Source: Diplonema papillatum
Taxonomy: Eukaryota > Euglenozoa > Diplonemea > Diplonemida > Diplonemidae
Length of the DNA stretch: 64,000 nt
Direction: 5' to 3'
NCBI GenBank assembly: GCA_030068145.1
Contig: JAPJBO010000558.1
Coordinates: forward strand, 1 to 64,000
Shown: positions 41,301 through 51,102 of the stretch, in pieces
Layout: each line of letters starts with the position of its first letter
Numbering within the stretch: the stretch's first letter is position 1
Notes under the pieces: generated by a model
What the model was told of the DNA's origin: nothing
Database searches by the model: none
Seen by the model: the letters and a program-made list of their open reading frames with translations, nothing else
Translations under genes and position numbers: made by a program

Positions 41301-44219
41301 ACTCAGCGGGCATCCCTGCATTATCCCGTTCGTAGGCACGAAGCCTTCTCCAACCGTTGCTCCCACCCGGAAGTGACGCCGCATGTTGGTGTAGGCTGCC
41401 CTCAGAGTCCGCAGTACAACCTCGTTAAACCCCAGCTCCTCGGCCAGCTTAAAGGCTACTTCGATCGGTACCGAGTCAAAGCACTTTTGGAAGTCCAGCG
41501 CTAGGCCAAAGAGTGGCTCTCCCGTTAGGTGCGCCTCTTCGATAAGCGCTGCCAAGTGCCATACCAGGTCGTCTGTTCCATGTTCCTTCCGACATCCATG
41601 CAGGCCGCTCGGCGCAATCTCGTCCATCCACGCGAGTGCTGCCTTCGCCCTTACGGCTGCCCATATCCGGTACAGGACAGGCGTTATCGAAATCGGTCGT
41701 TGCGACAAGGGGTCCCCGTTGCTTTCGGGCTTCGGAAGCAGGTGAATGATCGCATGCATTAGCTGTTCCGGCCATCGTCCCTCGCTTTCCACTGCGTTCA
41801 TGGCATCTGCCATGAGTTGTAGGATTTCCGAGGGGAGTTGTCGTAGCTCGTGCACGCGCCATCCATGTAGTCCGGGGGACGATGTCTTTTTCATCTTCTT
41901 GAGTGCCGCGTCCACATCAGCAGCACTGATGGGCTCGCATTCCATCGCATGCGGCGCGGGTAGATACCGTGCGTACTGCGACTTGAATGCCTCCCACTCT
42001 GGCTCCGGTTGGTCCGCATACTTTTGAAATATACCTCCCCAGGCGCCGGGCCCTCTCAGCATCTCATCGATCTCCGTCGGGCACGCGGTTAAGGTGCCAT
42101 CCTGTCGTCGCAGAAATGCCGTTGGGATCCCTTGCTGTCCAGCTAGAAACCGATATATATCGCCTTTTTCTGGGCCACTCCAAGCCTTCTGCATTCGATC
42201 CTTCCAGAGGCGTGAGCGCTGCGTCTTCAGCGCGGCAATCGCTTCACGTTGGGATCCTTCCAGCCTCTCTACCGCCGCCACGAGTTCCTGCAACTCATCG
42301 CTGCTTCCGAAGTGCGTGAGCTGCGGTAAGAACTCTTCCACATTTCTTCTCCGCAACGCGTTTCGTGCGTTGCGTTCTGCTACCGTCATCGCACCCACTT
42401 GTCCGCTACCGAGCCTCTGCCTTGCCTCCGCGACCACTGAGCGTAGCATTCCAAGAACTCTATCGCGTTGCTTCGTGGACCAATTCATAGCTCCTCGCGT
42501 CGTGCATGCCTGCCTCGCAGATGCGTGCGCCTCCCGTGTGCGGTAGCCGCCGGCTCTACCCCGGTAAGCAGTCGACCCTGGTTCGAGGTTCTCTCGGTGC
42601 AAATCAATCAGGTACGCCTCCGCCACTTCAGACGCATTCTTCAACGCCCCGTCCGCCCCACTTTCCGTTCGCTTTCGACGCAAGGCCGACGCTAGCATGC
42701 TCTGCTTCTGCTCCTGCGTCTGCACTGGCACTCTCCTCGGGAAAGGGGCGGGTATCCGGTGGTTGCGTTTGGGCGGCGTGAAAGCCGGTATGTTGAGTGT
42801 GACAAAGATTGGGCAGTGGGTCGGTATGTCATACTCTCCCGCTTTCGCGGTTTGGACGGTCACCACGGTCTGTGCTGCTACTGCGTTCAGGAAGCACATG
42901 TCTATTCGGGAGCCCGCCGCCGCCGCCCAGCAGGTGGGCGGTGCGTCCTGTGACCCCGCTCGCGCAGCCGCTGACGCCGCATCGACCCATCCACTTTGGC
43001 AGGCTGTGGTCAGGGACATGCTTTCCTCTGCCGGCGTGTTGAAGTCACCCATGACAGCTATCGGTACCTGCCCGAGTCCTGCCGCCATTTCGAAAACATC
43101 TGCAATGAGCTTCTCCCGATCCCGTACCACCGCCGCCTCCCTGCCTACGGGTGCATACACCGATATCACGTGCAGCACCATACGCGCATTTCCCGTTGCC
43201 ACCACCGCGTGCGCGACTCGTGTACTCCTCGCCAACTCTCTCTCCAACTCTGTTGTGGGCTGGGAGACACTAGCCACCATGCCGCGGGTGGCGACAGCTG
43301 CGCCTCCTGGCACCCGTTGTCCTATACCGTTCGCACCCACAACAACAGGCACGTCTTCGCCCCAGTGACAGTCCCATCCGTATGCCGCAAGAAACAGCCC
43401 GCATGTCCTTTTTGTCTCTGGGCCCGCCCTGGTCTCTTGCAGAGCGACGATGTCCGCCGGGAGGGTCGCCACTGTCCGACTTCTCGCATTTATGGAACCC
43501 ACGTTTGCCGTTGCTAGCACTATCGTGCGACCAGGGGGCGCTATCGTATTCCGGGCTGAGAGTCTGGGTTTACTGTCTGCTGCTATCTCACTCAGGGGAA
43601 GCTGTGACACCTCGGGGCCGAGGGTCGACAGCAGCTGCAGAGTTTCATGCGGTACGTGCAACGCGTCATAGTGCTGCGGCCGGTACGTCACGGTGATGAT
43701 GCGTGACGAATTACCAGCTCTTCCTTCGCACCTGAGGTGCGCCAAATTCGTTGTTGATAGTACCCACACAGTTGCCTTCAGCACTTCTGCTGCGGCTTGC
43801 AACGTGAGGTGGTCACCGTAGTGTCCGTCCCGCGCTACGGTGGAAAGATACTCAGATAGAGACGAATCAGTAGGGAGGAACGCCGAAGGCGGGTGGTGTC
43901 GCAGCTGCCAGGTTACCTTCTGCCTTAGGGAAGTAGCCGAAAGACTCAGCTTACTACTTCGCAGCAGCGCGGCAAATTGGCAGTTACCATCTTTCTCAAC
44001 CGGTATCCGCTTCGCGCGCAAGATCGCAGCCGCCCTGTCGAGTTCCGTGTCGCCGCTTTCAGCTGGCGTCGGTTGATTCACGGCGGTTGACTGGTTTACA
44101 CTCTTGACTTCCTCCCCTCGTCGATTTCGCTTGCCAGTAGTAGGGTTGGCGCACCGGACAGCGCCAGTTGACACGTTTTCCTTGCTTGGTGTCAGTTCTT
44201 GTCCGGCACGCCCAGCCCC
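38382..44219 (-). CDS. Non-LTR ORF2: OTU protease, AP endonuclease, reverse transcriptase, RNase H
   Basis: Roughly 1945 codons in frame after the ORF1 TAG (44220-44222), stop at 38382. Numbering from the GTG at 44174: an OTU cysteine-protease motif DGNCQFAAL (Asp62, Cys65) with the partner QHYDALHV (His168); AP endonuclease with ALQETRAG, GDFNTPAEE, SRIDMCF and PTHCP; RT with RPISITPVLYRIW, ALDFQKCFDSV, GIMQGCPLSVILIN and SYVDDVYAM (about 983); a zinc motif CLYCNTEERETVDHLFWSC (about 1340); RNase H with VCFDGGARANG (about 1545), AEYEAVL, RGDSALVV and RNTDADAL; and a Cys/His-rich tail (CSECVKKRLPAETCC). It would nick the target, prime and copy the element RNA. No ATG occurs before about residue 300. 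Confidence 0.92.
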   Translation of the reverse strand, partial: GAGRAGQELTPSKENVSTGAVRCANPTTGKRNRRGEEVKSVNQSTAVNQPTPAESGDTELDRAAAILRAKRIPVEKDGNCQFAALLRSSKLSLSATSLRQKVTWQLRHHPPSAFLPTDSSLSEYLSTVARDGHYGDHLTLQAAAEVLKATVWVLSTTNLAHLRCEGRAGNSSRIITVTYRPQHYDALHVPHETLQLLSTLGPEVSQLPLSEIAADSKPRLSARNTIAPPGRTIVLATANVGSINARSRTVATLPADIVALQETRAGPETKRTCGLFLAAYGWDCHWGEDVPVVVGANGIGQRVPGGAAVATRGMVASVSQPTTELERELARSTRVAHAVVATGNARMVLHVISVYAPVGREAAVVRDREKLIADVFEMAAGLGQVPIAVMGDFNTPAEESMSLTTACQSGWVDAASAAARAGSQDAPPTCWAAAAGSRIDMCFLNAVAAQTVVTVQTAKAGEYDIPTHCPIFVTLNIPAFTPPKRNHRIPAPFPRRVPVQTQEQKQSMLASALRRKRTESGADGALKNASEVAEAYLIDLHRENLEPGSTAYRGRAGGYRTREAHASARQACTTRGAMNWSTKQRDRVLGMLRSVVAEARQRLGSGQVGAMTVAERNARNALRRRNVEEFLPQLTHFGSSDELQELVAAVERLEGSQREAIAALKTQRSRLWKDRMQKAWSGPEKGDIYRFLAGQQGIPTAFLRRQDGTLTACPTEIDEMLRGPGAWGGIFQKYADQPEPEWEAFKSQYARYLPAPHAMECEPISAADVDAALKKMKKTSSPGLHGWRVHELRQLPSEILQLMADAMNAVESEGRWPEQLMHAIIHLLPKPESNGDPLSQRPISITPVLYRIWAAVRAKAALAWMDEIAPSGLHGCRKEHGTDDLVWHLAALIEEAHLTGEPLFGLALDFQKCFDSVPIEVAFKLAEELGFNEVVLRTLRAAYTNMRRHFRVGATVGEGFVPTNGIMQGCPLSVILINVIISVWMRHVADIEAAIPLSYVDDVYAMLKTFADLEEAARRSGMFAGLTGMKVCTQKKSHFFTTASDTPQTLDYAESDGTAVNNGRQEGIQRRVTFDVLGVMLTTEKVPPGEVIRPSKRIVERNSEAERVLKRAACLPLPGEAKDLVVSMSAGAKRYYGAAVSGMTKRDSVRLRRLFTEAMWTGPPRRAQEAVLHILHHGHRLDPVVVPAYRRITTWAVQLKKWESARSLSQTAWEHSDSLATLHGPFAFFKEALDGLGWRWVAPTSIAYTNEAGDEVVHDAAAQDNTKLLQHDLRYALRLREMAQLAARRGGDFGGVRDGVDYQTTRHLLEMHDSPLTAYQAGMLKSVIVGATPAAGRTGAGEESCLYCNTEERETVDHLFWSCPAWEHLRAKYEDIRTMQVNWPPCLRLCGIAPAPQVDESTSVLPAEKEKRRHVVKRLQLFFVEVLRERQGADGLLDRSARHHRTESYPRGWRPTEPCRLAVPFIAPSAVTTKWKYGREMWMAFTDWLRQVKWAPPGHDELGISFIELAVEFEMHTGQRLPDLKSRYYTAVPQAQTGKVTAARTTLADGEMGDSRLLVCFDGGARANGTAFAVAGAGAVMYRDGVKVSEVILPLPTVRSNNVAEYEAVLAGLHLLNEANDADGTQCTVRGDSALVVGQLLRCLACSEELKPYQTRAARMVSSLQRRMTVRIEHVKRERNTDADALSNAAMDLVQRQRPTPRRQEKMLTDFRRSALGKALSLVEMGKAYKKVTGQPWFYGHEYSSTVLTSLGGTVVRGVSRRAQLSEATEGIIVRIREHAQAGIADEHESSPYPPHLKWAATFLPEEAYPAGWTQGKPDWKGRTEEAERGSSTDPRKGAPPCEAPEGAANTSRPGVVCSLHKKPRCSECVKKRLPAETCCRLKQHHHGSDGLRPRMHFCTAHRLGRCGDCVAENEALASCCTKHHANRRANGGPHSQPGGASAVT

Positions 44220-45455
44220 CTACTTTTTATCGATGGGGCTGTAGCGGTTGGTTGACACCATGTCAGTCAGGAGCTGCTGCTTACCCCCGCCTTTCCCGCC
44301 CTTCGCCTTTCCGGCGACCGGTCTCTTTGTAGCTTCGTTGAGCTGCTTCAACTGCTCGGCCAGCTCCTTTTCGTCAGCCTCCTTCTTAGCTTTCTTCCCT
44401 TTCTTGGAAGCTGTGGTGAGGGGCTGGGCCGGGAGGGGCTCCTGCGCGGCGTTTTCGGCTAAAGGTACCGGCGGCTCGGCAGGGGGTGGAGTCGGTTGGA
44501 TTGCAGGTACGGGCTCGTCTGTCCGCGCGGGCACGCCTGCGGCGGCAGATTGCTGTGCGACCTGTGCAATTCTCCCAAGCGCTGAGTCGATTCTGGCGCA
44601 CATCTCCTGCGTAATACGGTCCAGCTTCTGCTCCGTCTCCGCCATCCACCCTATCTGGCGCGTGTAGGCGTTGTCTTCGCGCTTGGTGGCTATCTGCGTC
44701 TGGGCGTCAGCCCAGCTTCGGAAGCGCTTTTCGAACGCGCCCTCCCAAGCCTCTCGCGCGGCAGTTCGCTCCTTCTGCCAGGCCTCTCGCTGCCTGCTCT
44801 GCTGCTGCGCCCAGGCTTCCCAGGCCGCTGCCGTCTCGTCCTGGTTCCCCTGCTCGCGCCTCTCTTCTCGCATCTCCGCGTCGTCCGTCGGGGACAGCTC
44901 CTTCAGCTGCTCCCGCAGTCTCGTCAGCTGCCTCTTCCGCACTTCTTCATGCGCTTTGAGCGCCCAGCGCCACTCGTCTTCCCCCTTCTTCTTCCCGAAC
45001 TCGGCGAGGAACTCGGGCTTGGAGTACGTGGGTCCCCTGGGGGCCCCGTTGTCCGGCAGGCGTTTCGGCGGTCCTGCAGCGGCGAGGCTGTCCAGCTCTT
45101 GGCGGGTTCGCTGGATGCGCTCCTGTCGGTGCGCCTCTTGCCGGGCCCGGTCGCGCGCCTCGACGTCGACGATTTCGCCTTCCTCCTCGCCAACGCGCAC
45201 CTTGGCAACTGGTGGTGGCTCCGTCGCCTCGATGTGCGCGACTCCCTTCTTGATCCGCACTCTGGCCCCAGCCCACCCAAGCTGCTCGACCAGGCGCTCG
45301 TACGCACCTACCCGCCCCTTCAACGTCTCAAGACGCAGAGTGTATGCACGGGTTTCGGGTAGGTGCACCACACGCACTTCGGCTTCGAACCTTTCGCTGC
45401 CCGAGGGTATTCCCTCGGGCCCCAGGGGGACCGCGTGGAGGTTGTTCGTAGTCAT
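44220..45455 (-). CDS. Non-LTR ORF1, coiled-coil RNA-binding protein
   Basis: 411 residues from the ATG at 45455 (MTTNNLHAVPLGPEG) to TAG at 44220. An N-terminal folded part (VRVVHLPETRAYTLRLETL) is followed by a long charged coiled-coil region (residues about 105-300, with many R, E and Q, such as RQREAWQKERTAAREAWEG), a proline/alanine linker and a lysine-rich end (KKGKKAKKEADEKELAEQL, GKAKGGKGGGK). This matches the general plan of ORF1 proteins that package element RNA. The stop codon and ORF2 share the frame, so some protein may be an ORF1-ORF2 fusion made by readthrough. Confidence 0.85.
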   Translation of the reverse strand: MTTNNLHAVPLGPEGIPSGSERFEAEVRVVHLPETRAYTLRLETLKGRVGAYERLVEQLGWAGARVRIKKGVAHIEATEPPPVAKVRVGEEEGEIVDVEARDRARQEAHRQERIQRTRQELDSLAAAGPPKRLPDNGAPRGPTYSKPEFLAEFGKKKGEDEWRWALKAHEEVRKRQLTRLREQLKELSPTDDAEMREERREQGNQDETAAAWEAWAQQQSRQREAWQKERTAAREAWEGAFEKRFRSWADAQTQIATKREDNAYTRQIGWMAETEQKLDRITQEMCARIDSALGRIAQVAQQSAAAGVPARTDEPVPAIQPTPPPAEPPVPLAENAAQEPLPAQPLTTASKKGKKAKKEADEKELAEQLKQLNEATKRPVAGKAKGGKGGGKQQLLTDMVSTNRYSPIDKK

Positions 45456-45497
45456 TTTACCGTTTGAGTATGTGTTGAGTGCGTTATGGTTTTCCCC

Positions 45498-45755
<258 letters not shown>

Positions 45756-46045
45756 ATCCTTACTCCGTTCTATGGACTTGTCGACGTCTCTCAGCTCCAC
45801 TGGCCACGACACTGGCCGGTTGCTTCGCGCTGGCGTTCTCCAGCGGGTGCACGTCCTCGCAGCAACTGCGGGATGCAGGGCAACAAAAGGAAACGGAAAC
45901 AGGCAAGCTAGAAAGGGCCGAAAATGGCACAAGAAGAGAGAGAGGGGAACCCAAGCAAAGGGGGGCCCCACTACTAACCCCAGACTTTCACGGCACACGG
46001 CACGGCCTACCAGGAGGGGAAACAAATAAGGCCAAACGCGCATAC

Positions 46046-46244
46046 GTCTTCGCCGGACTCGACGACCTTTTTTCGCGCGGCGATGAGGAGAAGACCGGCA
46101 TGATGGAGCACGTTCTTCGAGCGGAGCGACAGCAACCACGCGGGCAGCTTCGACGGAAGCGACTCGACGATTGGCGTCGTGACCAGGCGCGCCAGCACTT
46201 CGATCGGCACCGCGCTCGTGACGTCTCGATACTTTCGTCCCCAT
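46046..46244 (-). CDS. RAB3GAP2: RAB3GAP2-like gene, exon 3
   Basis: 199 bp between acceptor CCTACACGCAG and donor GAAGAC/GTATGC. One leading base completes a codon left by exon 2 (CT + A) and the exon ends in phase 0. The peptide, WGRKYRDVTSAVPIEVLARL then LPAWLLSLRSKNVLHHAG, parallels the conserved block LSVKKLLEGG and ADSVAKWIFKQDFSPEVL of human RAB3GAP2. The codon bias is strong. Confidence 0.75.
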
Positions 46245-47244
46245 CTGCGTGTAGGTGCATGGCAGTTTTTGGCTGAAACTTATACAGACGGAGGGAGACG
46301 AGCTGATGGAACATCACACAGCGTACCGTCCTGAGGTAAGTCGTCTTCTTTCATGCTGACAAAAGCTCTAGCCATAACCCATAACGAAAGCGTGCACGCA
46401 ATATACAACCCGTAACCACATAGCCCTTTCTTGCTCTAAGAGAACCCATTCATGAACGGTCACACGGAGACCCTAAAACCCCGGAATTTCAAGCGAACTT
46501 TAACTCTAAAAGAGAAGGAGAGGTGAAGGCCCAGACCCTTTGACCTTTTTTTGGCCTGCCACTTTCTAGCGTTTAATTTCTCTCTCTCTCGGAAAAGGGC
46601 GTTGGCAGAAACGGTGAAGACGATACTTGTCACCAATGAAAGCGAGAATTTGTGGGAAGTTCGGAGTGCTAGATTCAGGGTTAAACGAAACCAGCGCACA
46701 CGGTTTGCCTGATCTCGCACCTGCTTTCCAATGCCAAATGGATGATCCACTTTGAACTCTCTCGGCAAAGGTCAGCGCGGCAGCAATGACCACGATAACA
46801 CATGTGAGGTTGAGGAGAGGCCTGGGGCTGTCTACTCTCACCCCTGTTTCTCAGCCGCACAGGCCTCTTGCTGGGCTCAGGCTACCGACATGCGACCACA
46901 CGTCCGTCCATATGCACGCATTTTCACATTTCGCCGGGCGCTGGGGACGAGTACACCTGCACTCTTGGTTTCAGGGAATAAAGCATACAGAAGGAGAAGC
47001 TCGAGAAGAACCCGATTCGAAAGTGAGAGAATCTGCGCCGCACGTGCGACAGTATCCGGCGCTGAGTCAAGCTGTTTGGATGCGTGTTGGAAGTGAGTTG
47101 TGTACTTTTTCTGCAAGGAGACGGTTGCGGCGCTTCTCCGACTGCCAGCCCATCCACGCCTGCCGGGGAGGAGGCTTGCACACATTTGCCACCACACTTC
47201 TGGCGGATCAACAGGTGCCTGCAGCATCCTCTTTCTCATCATAC
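46245..47244. other. Intron 2 of the RAB3GAP2-like gene
   Basis: About 1 kb from donor GTATGA (47244) to acceptor ACACGCAG (46245). No transposon was recognised. A plus-strand open frame at 46786-47562 overlaps both intron and exon 2 and looks like chance. Confidence 0.6.
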
Positions 47245-47318
47245 AGGCCAGAACGTGCTGTATACAACAGCAATTCTCCTGCTGCTAGGGGGCTGATCTG
47301 CTTCACGTACTCCGATGC
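47245..47318 (-). CDS. RAB3GAP2: RAB3GAP2-like gene, exon 2
   Basis: A 74-bp micro-exon between acceptor CTCTCCGAATAAAG (preceded by a pyrimidine-rich stretch) and donor GGCCT/GTATGA. It encodes ASEYVKQISPLAAGELLLYT then ARSG plus two bases, entering in phase 0 and leaving in phase 2, exactly matching exons 1 and 3. It corresponds to the GLSPQLLLSLLLSVWL region of human RAB3GAP2. The open frame extends upstream of the acceptor, so a longer exon is possible. Confidence 0.65.
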
Positions 47319-47975
47319 CTTTATTCGGAGAGATGGAGGTATCAAAAAATCAGCCACGAGGTGCCAGCAGGGAGGGAGCGCTTGTTTCTGTTCAGAGGTC
47401 AGCTTCGTATTGAGGAAGGGGTGCAGCACGCACGCAGTTGCTGTCCACGGCACATCAGCGAATTTACTAAGTCGTATACTTCGCTATAACTGCCTGCATA
47501 CGACGGTGGCACGGAGATGGGCCCTCAAGCGTGTTCCTGACGTGTTTCTTGCCGTCGCTTGACAGTATGTGCATTTCCCAGATGTAAAGTGGGCCCCGCT
47601 CCAGCACGCTTTTCTACCCGGCATGTTGAAACTCTTTGGTGGTTCCTCTATCGAGTGTGTGGGTCTTTTTGTGGATTTTATGAAAAATCCAAAAAGTCCA
47701 TCGGCAAAAAATCCAAGAAATCCATCAAGAAATGCAACCATAAAATCCAATTCAAAAAACCCATCAGGGGCCAAAGGCCATCCTTGGGGTAGTCACCTGA
47801 GCAGTCCCAGGGGCCTCTCTCCCAGGGGCCCCCACCCCCCTGGATGTGTTCTCGTGGTCATCACTACCGCGTTAACCTTCACGACGCACTAGTTATGGGG
47901 TTTCACTAGTTATTAACTAGCTCAATGACTAGTGAAATTTATAACTTGCTCGGACATAACTAGCAACTAGCATAT
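47319..47975. other. Intron 1 start of a transposon nest, TAGTTATA-rich
   Basis: A copy of the GAGAACACA-family flank (GTGTTCTCGTGGTCATCACT) is at 47847-47875. It is followed by repeated ACTAGTTAT/AACTAGC motifs (47885-47990) that recur at 53.3 and 56.45 kb. Confidence 0.45.
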
Positions 47976-48591
47976 AACTAGCTCTCCCAGTAGAATAACC
48001 AGTGAAATACAGTGAAACTGCATTGAGCTGAGTCAAAAAGGACGGTGTCTTCCAACTTCAGCGCTCAGACTGGGTATCCTGGCCCCTTTTTCTTGCTATC
48101 TGCTGCTCGGCTGTCTCGGTTGTCTCTTCGTCAAGCAAGAAGCGTTTTGTGACAATCGATCTAAGCAGAAAGGATTTGAAGAACTGTAGAAGGAGACTGT
48201 ACACAAATTTCCATCAGGTTGCTGCTGTGGGAGAAGTTTCCACCAATCGTATACGGAACAAAAAGCTTCCAACATATTTCGCCATAAGAAATTTCCGCCC
48301 AACGTTTTTCGCATCAGGTTTCTGCCACGAGTGAAATCTCCACCTTAATAGTTTCCGTTGTAAAAAGATTTTGCCCACAATTTCCCGTGAAGAAATTTCT
48401 GCCGGTCGTTTTCGCCACAAGAAAAAACTCCACCAGGGTTCGTGAGAGAAATTTCCACCAATAGTTTCCGTTGTAGAAAGTTTCCACCAACAATTCCCAC
48501 GAAAGAAATTGCCGCAAGTAGTTTCCGCCACGAGAAAGTTTCCATCAGGTTTCTGTCATGAGAGAACTTTCCACCAATAGTTTCCTTTATC
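47976..48591. repeat. Long direct repeat, left copy, containing a 33-bp array
   Basis: About 90 percent identical to 51103-51720 (shared TATAACTAGCTCTCCCAGTA, CAGCGCTCAGACTGGGTATC, TTTGTGACAATCGATCTAAG). The second half is an array of about 33-bp units built from GTTTCC, CCACCA and GAGAAA blocks, which read on the minus strand as an 11-residue pattern with GGNFS, WWK and NLMETFS. It ends where the element at 48592 begins. Confidence 0.8.
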
Positions 48592-49420
48592 ATACTTGTA
48601 CCCCGCCTTAAAAAAAAGCGGGGGAAGCGGGGAAAAAAGCGGGGGAAAGCGGGGATCTTCCCCGCTTTTTCCCCGCTTTTTAAAAAAGCGGGGGAAAAGC
48701 GGGGGAAAAAAGCGGGGGATCAGACAACACAATTCTGGACGAATATGGGCGAACAGGTCGTCCACACCTGTCGGGGAGGCTCGGAGGTCCTCGGGTCGTA
48801 GATCAGGCATGCTTCCGAAAAAGAGATCCTGCACAGACCAAGCACGGTGCCGGGGACAATGTTCGGACAGGCCGGACCCCCTTTCCTATATTGGGCACGA
48901 CCCCTTTTCCCGAACTGGGGGGGTCGGCGACGCGCACACGCAACCTTTCCCCCGTGGCCAAGAAGGTCGTCCCGAAGAAGCAAGGCAGGGCGGTCGCCCC
49001 GAAGGTTGCCTCGAAAGTCGCCCCGAAAGCCGGTTCTTCGGCTGGCAGCGACAGCGACAGTGACGGCTATGAAACCGAAGCGACTTCGGCTGCGACTTCC
49101 GCAGCTGCGCACGGGGGATTCTGAATACATGCCCTGCTTGTAACTGGGGTCGACTCGGGGGTTTCAACCCTGAGTACGATCTCAGGGAACAAGCGCCGCC
49201 AGCGGCTGACCCCGAACGAGCTCTCGCTCAGGGCAAACTCCTCATCAACGGCGACATCACGCAGTGTTCGGCTCCGGAACTCGGCGGGAGAGTGTGACGA
49301 TGAGGTTGGTGAGTATTGAATTACCCGCTTTTTCCCCGCTTAGCCCGCTTTTTCCACGCTTTTCCCCCGCTTTTTCCAAATTTGGGAAAAAAGAAAAAAA
49401 GCGGGGTACAAGTATGCTTT
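48592..49420. mobile_element. Inverted-repeat element with GCGGGG subterminal repeats
   Basis: The ends CATACTTGTACCCCGC (48592) and GCGGGGTACAAGTATG (about 49405-49420) are exact inverted repeats. Inside both ends lie clusters of GCGGGGGAAAA / TTTTCCCCGC (48610-48720 and 49322-49405). Flanks CCTTTATC and GCTTTATG could be an imperfect 8-bp target duplication. A plus-strand frame at 48891-49124 encodes a lysine/alanine-rich peptide ending in an acidic serine stretch (SDSDSDGYETEATS); it may be nothing. Probably a non-autonomous DNA transposon. Confidence 0.7.
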
Positions 49421-49469
49421 ATGAAACAATTCCAAGAGTTTCTGCCGTGAGAATTTTCAACCAAGTACC

Positions 49470-51100
49470 ATATGGTACGATGCCAAAAGGGGGGGGGGGG
49501 GGGGGGGGGGGGTTTGGGCGGAAGAATCCCCGCATAGTTCACCAGGGTCTGACGGGTACTGAGGCCCCATACCCTTCCTAAAACATCATTCTGCGTTCAA
49601 ATACGCCCTCAGAAGCCTCCGGAGAGCCTTCTATGATGTCCCAAATGCGATTTTGTGGGTTTTTAGGGGGTCCCCCCGCCTGCTGGCCGTAAACCGCCAT
49701 AGACACATATGCAACCTGATGCTGGGTCGCTTCTCTGTGCAAGATCCCAGCCCAAACACACGTTTTCGGCGTTCTCTAGCACTCTCCAGGTGCATTCGAC
49801 CCTCGGGCTTCGTGGTTTCTTTCACTCACAGGTGTTCCGGGACGTGCAAAGATAAGGAGAATGACCCCGTGCATTGGACAGACCGAACTACGCCCTGCCT
49901 GTCTATACAGGCTTTGGGGTCAAATTGCACCGGCTTTGGCGCCATATGCACCGTTTCGGGCTTCGTTTGTGCTGCTTCGGGGTCCCACTAAGAACTCTGG
50001 TCTGATTTGCGGGACGCTTTCCTCGGTTTTGGCGCCCACTTTCACTGTTCTAAGGCCTGTTCAGGCTTCTACCTGCATCATTTTATGCTATTCTGGTGAT
50101 TCTGCAAGGCTTCGTGAACGAAGTAGGACAAGCGTTGTAAGCGAAGAGGTCACGTTAAGTAACAGGCGAAGCGGTTGACTACGACGCGTTCACTTCATGA
50201 TTTTGAAGCAGGCTTCACCGCTTTCAGGGCAGGCTTTCAGAGCTTTCCTGGCAATGTCTTCCCTTCTGGCATCTTTCTCACCCATGGCTGCAAAGTGCTT
50301 CTCGCTGGATGACTTTGCACAGGCGCCGCATGACCCGAGGGATGTGTGGCAAGCTCTCTCTGAGCAGTGAGCTTGGTCAGTCAAACTGTGTGGCGCACTC
50401 ACCCGCCATGGTCGGCAGTATCACCTGGGCCACAGTTTGAGTCCTGTTCCGAGACCCGCTCACGGTGAAGTGGCGCCTACTGGGTCGCTTCCTCTCCAGC
50501 TTCGGCGCAAAGTCTTCACCACTGGATGCACTTTGAACGGTGAAGTGGGCACCAAAACCGAGCAAAGCGTCCCGCAAATCAGACCAGAGTTCTTAGTGGA
50601 TCCCAAAGCAGCACAAACGAGACCAAAACGGTGCACATGGCGCCAAGGCGGCGCAATTCGACCCCAAAGCCTGTATAGACAGGCAGGGCGTGGTACGGTC
50701 TGTAGGGTCCATTCGCCTTGTTTTTGCACACCCCGGAACACCTGTAAGCGAGATAATTTATGAAGTCTGAGGGTCGAATGCACCTGGAGAATGATAGAGA
50801 ACGCCGAAAACGTGTGTTTAGGCCGAGATTTTGCTCCGAGGAGCGACCCAGCATCAGGTTGCATATGTGTCTTCTATGGCGGTTTACGGCTAGCAGACGG
50901 GGGGACCCCCTAAAAACCCATAAAATCGCATTTGGGACATCATAGAACGCTCTCCGGAGGCTTCTGAGGGCGTATTTGAACGCAGAATCATGTTTTAGGA
51001 AGGGGGTGGGGCCTCAGTACCCGTCAGACCCTGGTGAACTATGCGGGGATTCTTCCGCCGAAACCCCCCCCCCCCCCCCCCACCTTTTGGCATCGACTCC
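49470..51100. mobile_element. Foldback element with about 590-bp inverted arms
   Basis: The segment 49475-50060 is repeated in inverted orientation at about 50545-51090. Examples: ATGCCAAAAGGGGG against CCCCCACCTTTTGGCAT; CCCGCATAGTTCACCAGGGT; CGCCCTCAGAAGCCTCCGGA; GCAACCTGATGCTGGGTCGC. Arms are about 85-90 percent identical. The centre (50060-50545) contains a minus frame of 70 codons rich in Cys and Lys (50190-50402), of unknown meaning. Homopolymeric G/C runs mark the arm ends. It is inserted next to the GCGGGG element. Confidence 0.75.
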
Positions 51101-51102
51101 TA

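Noticed and set aside
46786-47562. 258-codon plus-strand frame
   Set aside because: It overlaps the phase-consistent minus-strand exon 2, shows no domain and has mixed composition.
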